From Gaiella sp038230035 (GTDB taxonomy: Bacteria; Actinomycetota; Thermoleophilia; Gaiellales; Gaiellaceae): a stretch of 64,000 bases of DNA. A model generated the notes under the pieces. It saw nothing but the letters and a program-made list of their open reading frames with translations. It was not told where the DNA came from and did no database searches. Below are positions 1 through 7,959 of the stretch, in pieces. The stretch is from NCBI GenBank assembly GCA_038230035.1, contig JBBRNX010000011.1, positions 1-64,000 on the forward strand, in the 5' to 3' direction. The position numbers and the translations under genes were made by a program. Each line of letters opens with the position of its first letter. Positions within the stretch are counted from its first letter, which is position 1.

Positions 1-1
1 C

Positions 2-250
2 GCCACTATCTGCCGGCCGCGCCGCAAAGACGAACCCGGTCGGCGACCGCACCTGGCGCCGATCCGACAGCGGATCGAATCGATCTTCCAGACCTGCAAA
101 GACCTGCTCGCCCTCCAACGACACGGAGCTCGCACCCTCCACGGCCTCCGAACCCGCATCAGCACACGCTTCCTCGCCCTCGCAGCCGCGATCACCCTCA
201 ACCACCGACTCGGCCGCCCACCACGCACCCTGATCGACTACATCGCCTAA
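2..250 (+). mobile_element. IS982-like transposase, C-terminal fragment
   Basis: An open frame enters from the window edge and ends at TAA 248-250, giving about 82 residues. It contains RQRIESIF, then HGARTLHGLRTRI, then LALAAAITLNHRLGRP. This tail pattern (RQ-IES, HG-RT--GL--R, LAL-AAI--NH) is what IS982-family DDE transposases show after the last catalytic glutamate; that Glu would be the E of RIES. The start, the first catalytic residues and the left inverted repeat lie outside the window, so intactness cannot be judged. No clear right inverted repeat was recognised after position 250. The family call comes from remembered sequence pattern, not a search. Confidence 0.7.
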
Positions 251-436
251 ACCCGTGGAACTACTCATCTAGAGGACTCCTCGGCTCCTGGCGTCCGCTC
301 AATCAAAGACGTGGAGATGGCTGCCCGCGAGACGCAAGCGTCGATGCGGCGCGACATTCAGCTCACAGACTTCGAGGACAACGACCGCCCTCGCCACTGG
401 GCGCGTGCAGACAGTCAAGGACGGTTGCGCCAGTGC

Positions 437-703
437 TCAGGAATGACGCCTGAGCCCGCCATTCGAGATGAGACGGCGAACAACAGCGACGACTCCCCGG
501 CCGACGGCATCCAGGCTGACCACGCCGACCAGCAGGAGTGCCAACACCACCAGGGGTGCGCCGCCCTCCCGGTCGCCGTGAACCCGTCCGATCACTATTT
601 CGGCACCGCCGACCAGTAGCCCACCGGTGAAGAGCACTCGGCCGGGCTGGGAGAGCCGAAGCCGGTGGCCGAGCCATCTCCAATAGCTTCGGAGTCTGGT
701 CAC
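437..703 (-). CDS. small putative membrane protein, unrecognised
   Basis: An 88-residue frame starts at GTG, with AGGA about seven bases upstream. Two hydrophobic stretches (about residues 24-40 and 49-64) are separated by a short charged loop containing HGDREGG, and the ends are Arg-rich. This suggests a two-helix membrane protein with no recognisable domain. An overlapping plus-strand frame (311-619) is rich in Asp, Gln and His and looks like a shadow. If neither is real, 251-839 is an unoccupied gap between the IS end and the broken cupin. No homolog was recognised. Confidence 0.35.
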   Translation of the reverse strand: MTRLRSYWRWLGHRLRLSQPGRVLFTGGLLVGGAEIVIGRVHGDREGGAPLVVLALLLVGVVSLDAVGRGVVAVVRRLISNGGLRRHS

Positions 704-839
704 GCGTGAATCCTAGGTCAGAGGAAAGCGGGCACCTTGCCCGAGTGTGCGGGAATGATGCTTGAGTGCCGTCGCGCGGGTACGTCCTCGCTCGCTCGTC
801 GTCGTCGGTACGTCCTGCGCGGTGCCATAGGATCGCGCC

Positions 840-1262
840 GTGCCGTTCACGCTCAGGAACCTCAAGGATGACCTGGATGACCTCGGGTCAAACTTCGACG
901 GCGCGCCAGACCTGGAGTTCCGCGCGGCGACAGAGGCACTCGGGCTCGAAGAGTCCGGCCTGACCTATCAGCGCGTCCCGCCCGGCTATCGCTTTCCGTA
1001 CGGACACACGCACAACAAGCAAGAGTAGGTGCACGTGGTCGTGCGCGGGAGCGGGCGGATGAAGCTCGACGACGAGATCGTCGAGTTCAAGGAATGGGAT
1101 GCGGTGCGTGTCCCGCACGGTACGTGGCGAGGCTACGAGGCCGGGCCGGAGGGCCTCGAGATCCTCGTCATCGGCGCGCCCAATCTCGGCGAGGATCCGC
1201 GCGAAGACATCGATGGCCAGCGCGACTGGCGGGGCGAGCAGAAGAGCTGTCCAGAGGTTTGA
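840..1262 (+). pseudogene. cupin-domain protein interrupted by an in-frame amber stop
   Basis: Two consecutive frames in the same phase make one cupin of about 140 codons. The first half ends HTHNKQE, then TAG at 1026-1028, then VHVVVRGSGRMKLDDE continues without a phase change. The metal-binding pattern HTH (motif 1) lies just before the stop and the second cupin strand block just after it. The expected sequence across the gap is KQEEV, so a single GAG-to-TAG change explains the break. A downstream GTG exists, but a protein starting there would lack the first metal-binding half. Either a true pseudogene or a base-call error. Confidence 0.75.
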
Positions 1263-1357
1263 TCGTTAGGCCGCGAGTCGGGGTCGGGCTTGCGGTCGCC
1301 GATCCCCGGCGCTATGGCCTGTCGTGAATCGAGATTGGTCGCCTGCGCGACGCTCCT

Positions 1358-1831
1358 CTAGCTTGGCGGAGGCTGTTCGCCGTCGTGGTAGTCGACGACG
1401 TCACTCTGGCGGAAGAACAGGTGTAACCCGCCTGGCGTGCGCTGTGCTACCCCGACCTTGCCGGAGTCCGGGTAGAGGACGATGTCCGGCTCGCGATTTG
1501 TGCTGATGGCGAGGAAGCGCGCCGGCTCGGCCGTCCGGTTGACGATCTGGTGCGCGCCGGCTTCGCCGCGCGGGAAGCTGACGATCTCGCCTTCGTCAAG
1601 CTCGCGCCAGCCGCTCGGCGAGCGAAGACTGGGGCGGCCGGCCAGCACGACGACCAGTTCCTCTTCGCCGAGATGGAGGTGGTACGGGTATGCGGCCTCG
1701 CCGGGGTCGACTTCCCAGAGGCTGACGCCGAGTCGCTCGGCGCCGATCTGGCGACCCACGCGCGCGCGTCGCGTCTGGAAGCCGGGTTGGTCGCGCGGCT
1801 CGTCGAACTGTGGCTCGAAGACGTTTGCCAT
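1358..1831 (-). CDS. cupin-domain protein
   Basis: A 157-residue single-domain cupin. Motif 1 is YPYHLHLGEEELVVVLAG (two His and the Glu of a metal site), followed by a Gly-rich turn and FPRGEAGAHQIVNRT as motif 2. The C-terminal strand block (DIVLYPDSGKVGV) is typical of small stand-alone cupins that bind sugars or act as isomerases, but no substrate can be assigned. It begins four bases after the glycyl-tRNA synthetase stop, so the two are probably co-transcribed. A functional link to translation is not implied. Confidence 0.85.
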   Translation of the reverse strand: MANVFEPQFDEPRDQPGFQTRRARVGRQIGAERLGVSLWEVDPGEAAYPYHLHLGEEELVVVLAGRPSLRSPSGWRELDEGEIVSFPRGEAGAHQIVNRTAEPARFLAISTNREPDIVLYPDSGKVGVAQRTPGGLHLFFRQSDVVDYHDGEQPPPS

Positions 1832-1835
1832 GCGG

Positions 1836-3197
1836 CTAGCCCGTCTTCGGCGAGACCCACGGCTGGTCGAGCCGGTCGAGCAGCGCCTCGCGCGCGCCTG
1901 CGAGCGGGATCCGCTCCTGGGCGAGCGAGTCGCGGTCGCGGATCGTCACCGTGTCGTCTTCGAGTGTTTGCTCGTCGACCGTCAGCGCGTACGGGGTGCC
2001 GATCTCGTCCTGACGCCGGTAGCGGCGACCGATCTGACCCGAGTCGTCGTACTCGACCGAAACGACACGCCGCAGCCCTTCGTACAGTGCACGCGCCTTT
2101 TCGACCATCGCCGTTTCCTTACCGATCAGCGGCAGCACGGCGGCTTTCACCGGCGCGATCTGCGGATGGAGCCGCAGCACGGTGCGCTCGCGGTCGGCGA
2201 CGACCTCCTCGTCGTAGGAGTCGCATAGGAAGGCGAGCATCGCGCGGTTTACGCCAAGCGCCGGCTCGATGACGTGCGGGGTGTAGCGGCTGCCGTCTTG
2301 CTCGACCCATTCCAGCTTCGTGCCTGTTGCCTGTGTATGTGCGGTCAAGTCATAGTCCCCGCGGTTGGCGATGCCTTCCAATTCCGACCAGCCGATCGGG
2401 AAGAGGTACTCGAGGTCGCTCGTCCCGGAGGAGTAGTGCGAGAGCTCGTCCGGGTCGTGGGCTCGGACGCGCAGGTGGCTGTCACGGAGGCCGAGGTCGA
2501 GGAACCAACGCCTGCGCTCGTCGATCCAGTATCGGTGCCACTCCTGCGCCTCGGCGGGCGGGACGAAGTACTCCATTTCCATGAGCTCGAACTCGAGCGT
2601 GCGGAAGATGAAGTTGCCCGGAGTAATCTCGTTGCGGAACGCCTTGCCGATCTGCGCGATGCCAAACGGCGGCTTGCGACGCGCGAGTTGGGCGACATTC
2701 TTGAAATTGATGAAGATGCCTTGCGCGGTCTCCGGGCGCAGGTACACCGGGACGCCCGTCTCCTCGACCGGCCCGACGCGCGTCTCGAACATCAGGTTGA
2801 ACTGCCGCGCCTCGGTGAGGTCGCAGTCGGAGGTTTCGCCCGGGTGCTTGCTCGGCCGCTGGCCGCACTGCGACTCGCCGATATGGTCGGCGCGGAATCG
2901 CTTCTTGCAGAAGCGGCAGTCGATCAGCGGGTCGGTGAAGTTGCTCGTGTGGCCGGACGTCTCCCAGACCTGTGGGTGGAGGATGATCGACGAGTCGAGG
3001 GCCACGATGTCGTCGCGCTCGCGCACCATCGCCTCCAGCCAGCGCGCCTTCACGTTCTCCTTCAGCAGCACGCCGTAGTGGCCGTAGTCGTACGAGGAGC
3101 CGAGCCCGCCGTAGATCTCGGACGACGGGAAGACGAAGCCGCGCCGCTTGCACAGTGAGACGATGGCGTCCATGGTGAGGGCGTCGGGCATGCGCAA
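1836..3197 (-). CDS. glyS: glycyl-tRNA synthetase, single-chain class II
   Basis: Charges tRNA-Gly with glycine in the cytoplasm. The 453 residues match the usual length of the dimeric (alpha2) bacterial, archaeal and eukaryotic-type enzyme, not the two-subunit GlyQ/GlyS type. Visible features are KRRGFVFPSSEIYGG near the N terminus, a Cys-rich insertion (CRFCKKRF and later Cys residues), class II motif 2 (FRNEITP followed by RTLEFELMEMEYF) and motif 3 (LGVNRAMLAFL). The C-terminal anticodon-binding domain starts around residue 350. In-frame ATGs at residues 3 and 9 are alternative starts. It is divergent from the YbaK-family gene, with 33 bases between the starts. Confidence 0.95.
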   Translation of the reverse strand: MRMPDALTMDAIVSLCKRRGFVFPSSEIYGGLGSSYDYGHYGVLLKENVKARWLEAMVRERDDIVALDSSIILHPQVWETSGHTSNFTDPLIDCRFCKKRFRADHIGESQCGQRPSKHPGETSDCDLTEARQFNLMFETRVGPVEETGVPVYLRPETAQGIFINFKNVAQLARRKPPFGIAQIGKAFRNEITPGNFIFRTLEFELMEMEYFVPPAEAQEWHRYWIDERRRWFLDLGLRDSHLRVRAHDPDELSHYSSGTSDLEYLFPIGWSELEGIANRGDYDLTAHTQATGTKLEWVEQDGSRYTPHVIEPALGVNRAMLAFLCDSYDEEVVADRERTVLRLHPQIAPVKAAVLPLIGKETAMVEKARALYEGLRRVVSVEYDDSGQIGRRYRRQDEIGTPYALTVDEQTLEDDTVTIRDRDSLAQERIPLAGAREALLDRLDQPWVSPKTG

Positions 3198-3230
3198 GAC
3201 GTTACCGGCCTCGCGCCGGAGGCGACCCTA

Positions 3231-3695
3231 GTGGCGGCGAAGACACGCGCGATCGAGGTGGCCGAGCGGGCCGGTGTGGCGTTCGTCGTCCACGAATACA
3301 GCCATGAACCGGGTGCCGCCTACGGGCTCGAGGCTGCTGAGAAGCTCGGCATCGAGCCGGCGCGAGTGTTCAAGACGCTGATCGTCGACGTGGACGGCAA
3401 GGCACACGTCGCCATCGTGCCGGTGGAGCAGGAGCTGGATCTGCGCTCACTGGGGAAACGCGCCGCGATGGCGACGGTCGCCGCGGCCGAGCGGCTCACG
3501 GGTTACGTGACAGGTGGGATCAGCCCCCTCGGGCAGCAGCGGGCGCTGCCGACGCTCGTCGACGAGTCCGCTCTCGGGTGGGACACGGTCTACGTCAGCG
3601 CAGGACAGCGCGGGCTGGAAATCGAGCTCGCGCCCGGCGATCTCGTGCTGTTGACCGGCGCCGAGACCCGGGGGATCGCCCGCAAACGGGGCTAG
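3231..3695 (+). CDS. ybaK: Cys-tRNA(Pro)/Cys-tRNA(Cys) deacylase, YbaK family
   Basis: A 154-residue YbaK/ProX-fold editing protein that hydrolyses tRNA-Pro mischarged with cysteine, acting in trans to prolyl-tRNA synthetase. Family marks are the N-terminal HEYSHEPGAAYGLEAAEKLG, FKTLIVDVDGKAHVAIVPVE with the conserved lysine, and GGISPLGQQRALPTLVDES. It starts at GTG, divergent from glyS. The prolyl-tRNA synthetase it would partner is present at 51.7 kb in this window, though not linked in an operon. Confidence 0.9.
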   Translation: MAAKTRAIEVAERAGVAFVVHEYSHEPGAAYGLEAAEKLGIEPARVFKTLIVDVDGKAHVAIVPVEQELDLRSLGKRAAMATVAAAERLTGYVTGGISPLGQQRALPTLVDESALGWDTVYVSAGQRGLEIELAPGDLVLLTGAETRGIARKRG

Positions 3696-3729
3696 GGTGC
3701 CAAGCGGCGACGGCCTGTAGCCTCCGACC

Positions 3730-4569
3730 GTGAGCGACCCCGTAACCGAGGAGGCGCAGCCGGTCGAGCTCCACGTCGTGTCGGACTCGACGGGCGAAAC
3801 CGCAACCCGGCTCGTGCTGGCTCTCGAAGCCCAGTTCCCCGGGCAGGAGTTCGTGCTGGTGCGCCATCCACGGTGCGAGACGGTTGAGGATCTTCAGGTC
3901 GCCTGCGCTGCAGCTCGAGGACGCCCCGCCGTGATGGTCTACACGCTCGTCGAGCCGGGGCTCCGTGACACGATGCGCCAGCTCTGCCGCCGCTCGCGGC
4001 TCCATTACTGCGATCTCCTCGGGCATCCCATCGACTCCATCTCGCGCGTCGCCGGCGTCGCAGCACGGATGGAGCCGGGTGCCCGCGCGCCGCTCGACGA
4101 CACGTACTTCCGGCGGATCGAGGCGATCGAGTTCGCCGTCAAGTACGACGACGGCGTGGGTGGGCTCGACGAGGCGGACGTCGTCCTCGTCGGCGTCTCG
4201 CGCACCTCGAAGACGCCGCTCTCGATCTACCTCGGCTACCTCGGACACAAGGTGTCGAACGTGCCGATCGTGATGGGAGTGGAGCCGCCGCCAGAGCTGT
4301 TCGAGATCGATCCCGCGAAGATCGTCGGCCTCACGATCGATCCGTCGCGACTCGCCGACATCCGAGTCGAGCGGGTACGCAGTATGGGCGCGCCGAACAA
4401 GCGCTACTCGGATCTCGAGCGCATCTACGAGGAGTTGGAGCAGGCGACCGCGATCCATCGCCGGCTCGGCTGCCCCGTGCTCGATGTCTCGGAGCTCTCG
4501 GTTGAGGAGACGGCGATGCGGATCATCCGGCTCGTTGCTGAGCGCCGACGTGGGCTGGCAGCGACGTGA
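3730..4569 (+). CDS. pyruvate phosphate dikinase regulatory protein (PSRP, DUF299)
   Basis: A 279-residue bifunctional kinase/phosphorylase that, in this family, switches pyruvate phosphate dikinase or PEP synthase off with an ADP-dependent threonine phosphorylation and on again with a Pi-dependent dephosphorylation. The N terminus VELHVVSDSTGETA and the central P-loop-like GVSRTSKTPLSIYLGYLG are diagnostic. The C-terminal block LDVSELSVEETA is also typical. The probable target, PPDK, is encoded 3.4 kb downstream on the same strand. Start GTG. The stop overlaps the next small gene by four bases (GTGA). Confidence 0.93.
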   Translation: MSDPVTEEAQPVELHVVSDSTGETATRLVLALEAQFPGQEFVLVRHPRCETVEDLQVACAAARGRPAVMVYTLVEPGLRDTMRQLCRRSRLHYCDLLGHPIDSISRVAGVAARMEPGARAPLDDTYFRRIEAIEFAVKYDDGVGGLDEADVVLVGVSRTSKTPLSIYLGYLGHKVSNVPIVMGVEPPPELFEIDPAKIVGLTIDPSRLADIRVERVRSMGAPNKRYSDLERIYEELEQATAIHRRLGCPVLDVSELSVEETAMRIIRLVAERRRGLAAT

Positions 4570-4739
4570 GGCGCGATCTGGCCGAGAAGGGCTGGGTGCC
4601 GCTGCGCTACTGGGTGCTCTGGTGGACGCTGATGACGATCGCCGACGTCCTCTTCTACGTGATCCTGACGCCGTTCTGGATGGGCCTGCGCGCCGCCGCA
4701 TGGCTCGCCGAGCAGCGGTCGCGCGCAAGCCGCGGTTGA
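4566..4739 (+). CDS. 57-residue membrane microprotein coupled to PSRP, unrecognised
   Basis: GTG at 4566 overlaps the PSRP stop in a GTGA junction, a strong sign of translational coupling. The product has one hydrophobic, Trp-rich segment (about residues 11-41, including YWVLWWTLMTIADVL and FYVILTPFW) between a basic N terminus and an Arg/Ser-rich tail (RSRASRG). It therefore looks like a single-pass or hairpin inner-membrane microprotein. I do not recognise a family. Coupling suggests it serves the PPDK switch or a neighbouring membrane process, but that is inference only. Confidence 0.6.
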   Translation: MRRDLAEKGWVPLRYWVLWWTLMTIADVLFYVILTPFWMGLRAAAWLAEQRSRASRG

Positions 4740-4928
4740 TGCGGCGTCCCGACGCGCTCGGGGCGCTACGTAGCCGAGCTGCGTCCGGCTTCCGATCCGC
4801 AGGACGGCGAACGCGAGGGCGATGTCGGCCATTCTGCCGCCGAGGACCGACACGCTCCGTGCGGCGAACAGCAGTCGAAAGCGCGGCTCGCGCAGGCGCC
4901 GTGCGATCGGCTCCGGGCCTGAGCTCGT

Positions 4929-5723
4929 CTAGCGCCGGGTCCCGAGGATCAGCAGGTACTGGCGGCGATGCGCGATCCCGTCGCCGTCGCGCATCGTTTC
5001 GGTGAAACCGTCCCACGCTTGGGCGAGTTCCGCGAGCCGTTCGCCGTCGAGTGACTCGGTGAGCGTCTTCAGCGGTCCGAAGCCCGACAGCATGAAGTCC
5101 CAGTACGCCTGCCCCGATGATTCGCGGTGGACGCTCGTCCGCTCTTCGATCTCGAGCTCGAACGCATCGCCGAGCAGCTCTCGGACTTTCCCCTCGACGC
5201 CCCAGGCAAGTGGGCTACCGGCACCCTCGGGTGGCGGCGGCTGGAACTGCGCGAGCAGCTTGAACATCGCGCCGACGCCGCCGTCCGGCGTCCAGCAGGC
5301 AAGGCCCAGCCGGCCGCCGGGGCGAGTGACGCGTGCCAGCTCGGCGGCTGTGGCGGCGTGGTTCGGGGCGAACATGACGCCGAACGTCGAGGAGACGACA
5401 TCGAACTGGTCGTCTGGATAGGGCATCGCCTCGACGTCGCCGACGTCGAAATGGATGTGGAGCCCGCGTTCGTCAGCCTCCCGGCGTGCGGTTCCGACGA
5501 GGGCTTCCGCGAAATCCATCCCGGTTACATGGGCGCCTGCAGCGGCCGCGAGGAACGCCAGCTCTCCCGTGCCGCAGGCCGCGTCGAGCCATTCGTCGCC
5601 TGGCTGGGGGCCGAGGCTCTCGACGATCGCGTCATGGACATCCGCGAGCGAGGCGGCGACATTCTCGAACGGGCTGCTACCCCAGGCGATGCTCTGACGC
5701 TGCTTGAGATCCTCGAACGCCAT
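4929..5723 (-). CDS. class I SAM-dependent methyltransferase
   Basis: A 264-residue Rossmann-fold methyltransferase of the UbiE/type-11 group. Motif I is WLDAACGTGELAFLAAAAG, the acidic motif II is VTGMDFAE, and DVGDVEAMPYPDDQFDVVSS supplies the adenine-binding and post-II region. The C-terminal half (residues 150-264) is a substrate cap without a recognised specificity. It runs opposite to PSRP and precedes the small kinase gene on the same strand. Substrate unknown. Confidence 0.88.
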   Translation of the reverse strand: MAFEDLKQRQSIAWGSSPFENVAASLADVHDAIVESLGPQPGDEWLDAACGTGELAFLAAAAGAHVTGMDFAEALVGTARREADERGLHIHFDVGDVEAMPYPDDQFDVVSSTFGVMFAPNHAATAAELARVTRPGGRLGLACWTPDGGVGAMFKLLAQFQPPPPEGAGSPLAWGVEGKVRELLGDAFELEIEERTSVHRESSGQAYWDFMLSGFGPLKTLTESLDGERLAELAQAWDGFTETMRDGDGIAHRRQYLLILGTRR

Positions 5724-5735
5724 CGACGTCCGACT

Positions 5736-6260
5736 CTACTCCCCGCGTGGGACCTGCGCGAGCCAGCGCTCGGCAGCGGCGGTCGAGCGGAGCCGGACGA
5801 CGTCGTAGCGGGCGAGCTCGACCGGATAGACCCGCCGTCGGCGTGGGTAGTTGCGCAAAGCGAACGGGATCAGCGCGTCGCGTCCCCACATCGCTCCGCG
5901 CAGCGTCTCGCGGTTGCCGTTCCAGAGCTCCTGGCGGCGGACGATGCGACTCGCGGTTCGGCGTACCAGCCGCGGCAGCCACGTGCGCATGGGCAGATCG
6001 AGCCAGACGACTGTGTCGGCGGCGTCGAGCACGAGATGGCCGAGCTTGCCGCGATACGCGCCGTCGATCACCCAGCGCTTCCCGGCGACGAGCGGCTCGA
6101 CAGCCGCGCGGAGCTCTTCGGCGGTCGCCTCCGTCCAGCCGGGGCCGTGGTTGAGCGCGTCGAGCTCGTGACATGGCGCGTCCAGCCGCCGGGCGAGCTC
6201 GTTAGCAAGCGTCGTCTTGCCGCTCGCGCTCGCGGAAGAGATGAGAACGACGCGCTTCAC
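5736..6260 (-). CDS. small P-loop kinase, adenylate kinase-like
   Basis: The frame is open further upstream, but the domain starts at VKRVVLIS, so GTG 6258-6260 is chosen. It overlaps the upstream methyltransferase stop as GTGA. The 174 residues begin with a Walker A (SSASASGKTTLANELA), then a DALNHGPGW segment, VIDGAYRG, and VWLDLPMRTWLPRLVRR as the lid-like region. This matches the small FlaR/AAA_18-type nucleotide kinases often annotated as adenylate kinase-like or toxin-kinase-like. Substrate not known. Confidence 0.8.
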   Translation of the reverse strand: MKRVVLISSASASGKTTLANELARRLDAPCHELDALNHGPGWTEATAEELRAAVEPLVAGKRWVIDGAYRGKLGHLVLDAADTVVWLDLPMRTWLPRLVRRTASRIVRRQELWNGNRETLRGAMWGRDALIPFALRNYPRRRRVYPVELARYDVVRLRSTAAAERWLAQVPRGE

Positions 6261-6946
6261 CGCTTGAGTGCCCGCCAGAGCAGGAACTCGGGCAGGAATC
6301 TGTCGTGCGCATCGCGGCCCACCGGCTCGCGCAGCGACTCGATCACGAGCCCCGCCGACTCGATCGCGTTCGCGTAATCCGCCAGAGGGTACGTTCGCGA
6401 GTCGAAGGTGAACTCGAGACCGTCCCGTGCGGCCTCGAACCGGTAACGCCGCGCCTCGAAATACGAGTGCTCCATGACGTAGACCTCGCTGGACGCTCGC
6501 GTCTCCCAGCCTCCGCGGGCGCGGACCGGATGCGTGACGCATGCGCAGAATCGACCTCCCTCGACAAGCACGCGCGAGATCTCGCGCACGCTTGCCGCGA
6601 GGTCGTCGACGTCCATCAGCGAGTTGTAGGCGACGACCAGGTCGAAGCTCGCAGCCTCGAAAGGAAGCACCTCAGCGGCGCCGATGACGTACTCGCCGTC
6701 TGGATCGGCTTTCTGCGCTGCTGCGACGAGCGTCGGAGAAGCATCGAGTCCAACGACCTCGTTGTACCCACGGGAGCGCAGGTCGCGGCACACGCGCCCC
6801 TCTCCACAGCCGACCTCGAGCGTGCGACCGCCCGGCGCGGGGAGAATTGCGAAGAACGCGTCGCGGAAGTACGCGTACGCATCGTGAGAAGGCTTCCTCG
6901 CCCACGCGATCCAGCCGTCAGCCCGGTCCTCGTAGCCGTTGCTCAC
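6257..6946 (-). CDS. class I SAM-dependent methyltransferase
   Basis: Start GTG at 6944-6946 (protein begins SNGYEDRADGWIAWARKP) overlaps the peptidase E stop by four bases. The frame is open further upstream but that part is Arg-rich shadow sequence. 229 residues. Motif I is TLEVGCGEGRVCRDLRSRG, followed by VVGLDAS and AAEVLPFEAASFDLVVAYN. The family resembles ubiquinone/menaquinone-type methyltransferases; the substrate is not evident. Part of a tightly coupled minus-strand run: small membrane protein, peptidase E, this gene, kinase. Confidence 0.88.
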   Translation of the reverse strand: MSNGYEDRADGWIAWARKPSHDAYAYFRDAFFAILPAPGGRTLEVGCGEGRVCRDLRSRGYNEVVGLDASPTLVAAAQKADPDGEYVIGAAEVLPFEAASFDLVVAYNSLMDVDDLAASVREISRVLVEGGRFCACVTHPVRARGGWETRASSEVYVMEHSYFEARRYRFEAARDGLEFTFDSRTYPLADYANAIESAGLVIESLREPVGRDAHDRFLPEFLLWRALKR

Positions 6947-7602
6947 AGAAGTCTCGAGGGCAGCGGGTCTTCCCCGGTCGACGTCACGCGACGTGCGCCC
7001 GCCCCGGCGTTGAGCGTGACGGCCTCCGCGAGCTCCGTCCCGTCGTAGAGGACGGCGGCGAAGTCGTCGCAAGCGATGCCCGGCGGCAGCGTACCGTCCG
7101 CCACAAGCTGCCGATAGACCGGGCGGCGCAGATCTTCCGTGTCGTGGTGCGGGCAGAAGCTGCCTGCGAGGATCCCGAGCCCATCGGCGAGCGGTGCAAG
7201 CTGCGGCCCGAACGAGTCGGTGACGCAGTCCTCGAACCAACAGTTGGCGCCGGCACTGCAGCCCGCGAGAATGGCGCCGTTCTCCCATGCTGCGCGCAGA
7301 GCGTTGTCGACTCCGTGTAGCCGCCAGATCGTGAGCATGTTCGCGGTGTTGCCGCCGCCGACCCAGACGATGTCTGCCTCGGCGACGCGCTCCGCCGGCC
7401 GCTCTGGCGTTCCGAACAGCCCGACGTGGTGCGGGTCGCAGTCGTGACGCAGTACACGGTCATAGAAGGCAGTGATGCGCGCAGGGTCGTCCCCAGTCGC
7501 AGTGGGCAGATAGCAGAGGCGCGGCCGCGCACGGCCGCTCAGCTCGAGCAGGAATGCCGTGAAGTCGCCGTCGCCGCCGCACGCGAGAATCCGACCCGCC
7601 AC
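6943..7602 (-). CDS. peptidase E-like protein (S51 family)
   Basis: 219 residues from a GTG start at 7600-7602 (VAGRILACGGDGDF). The glycine-rich ILACGGDGDF, VWVGGGNTANML, and the nucleophile elbow AGCSAGANCWFED match the class I amidotransferase-like S51 serine peptidases (dipeptidase E, cyanophycinase relatives). The Ser in GCSAGA is the predicted nucleophile and HHDTEDLRRP may carry the catalytic His. Dipeptidase E proper removes N-terminal Asp from dipeptides; whether this homolog does so is unproven. It overlaps the following methyltransferase gene by four bases. Confidence 0.87.
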   Translation of the reverse strand: MAGRILACGGDGDFTAFLLELSGRARPRLCYLPTATGDDPARITAFYDRVLRHDCDPHHVGLFGTPERPAERVAEADIVWVGGGNTANMLTIWRLHGVDNALRAAWENGAILAGCSAGANCWFEDCVTDSFGPQLAPLADGLGILAGSFCPHHDTEDLRRPVYRQLVADGTLPPGIACDDFAAVLYDGTELAEAVTLNAGAGARRVTSTGEDPLPSRLL

Positions 7603-7621
7603 CCCGGCCAGTCTTACAGAC

Positions 7622-7879
7622 TCAGAGCGGGTGAATCCCGTACAGCAGACCGAGGATGCAGAGCGCCACCGCGAGGTCGTCGCAGAAGCGCGCGACACGG
7701 AGCGTCGATCCCGCCTCCGCGTGACCAGAGGTCGCAAGCGTTTCGGCCGCATCGTGGAAGCGAACCGCGCCGAACCCCGCAACGCACGCGAGGATCATCG
7801 CCACCACCATGCCGCCCGGCACGCCCGGCACGAACGCGCTCAACACGCTCAGCCCGGACAACACCCCAATTCGGATCAT
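7622..7879 (-). CDS. small membrane protein, unrecognised
   Basis: 85 residues from ATG 7877-7879, preceded by AGGAGG and a second purine run just before the start. Two hydrophobic segments (about residues 4-36 and 68-82) flank a polar part with HDAAETLATSGHAEAG. The open frame extends upstream to 7972 but that part is polar and overlaps the PPDK start region. It sits 19 bases upstream of the peptidase E gene. No known family recognised. Confidence 0.55.
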   Translation of the reverse strand: MIRIGVLSGLSVLSAFVPGVPGGMVVAMILACVAGFGAVRFHDAAETLATSGHAEAGSTLRVARFCDDLAVALCILGLLYGIHPL

Positions 7880-7959
7880 CTCCCCTGAACCTCCTGCGCT
7901 CACTATGGGCGACTCGTGCCGTTTCGTCACTAGCCGTGGCCTTGTGCTTTGATCGTGGC

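Noticed and set aside
311..619. 102-codon plus-strand frame near the IS end
   Set aside because: Polar, low-complexity product overlapping a more protein-like minus-strand frame; no ribosome site.
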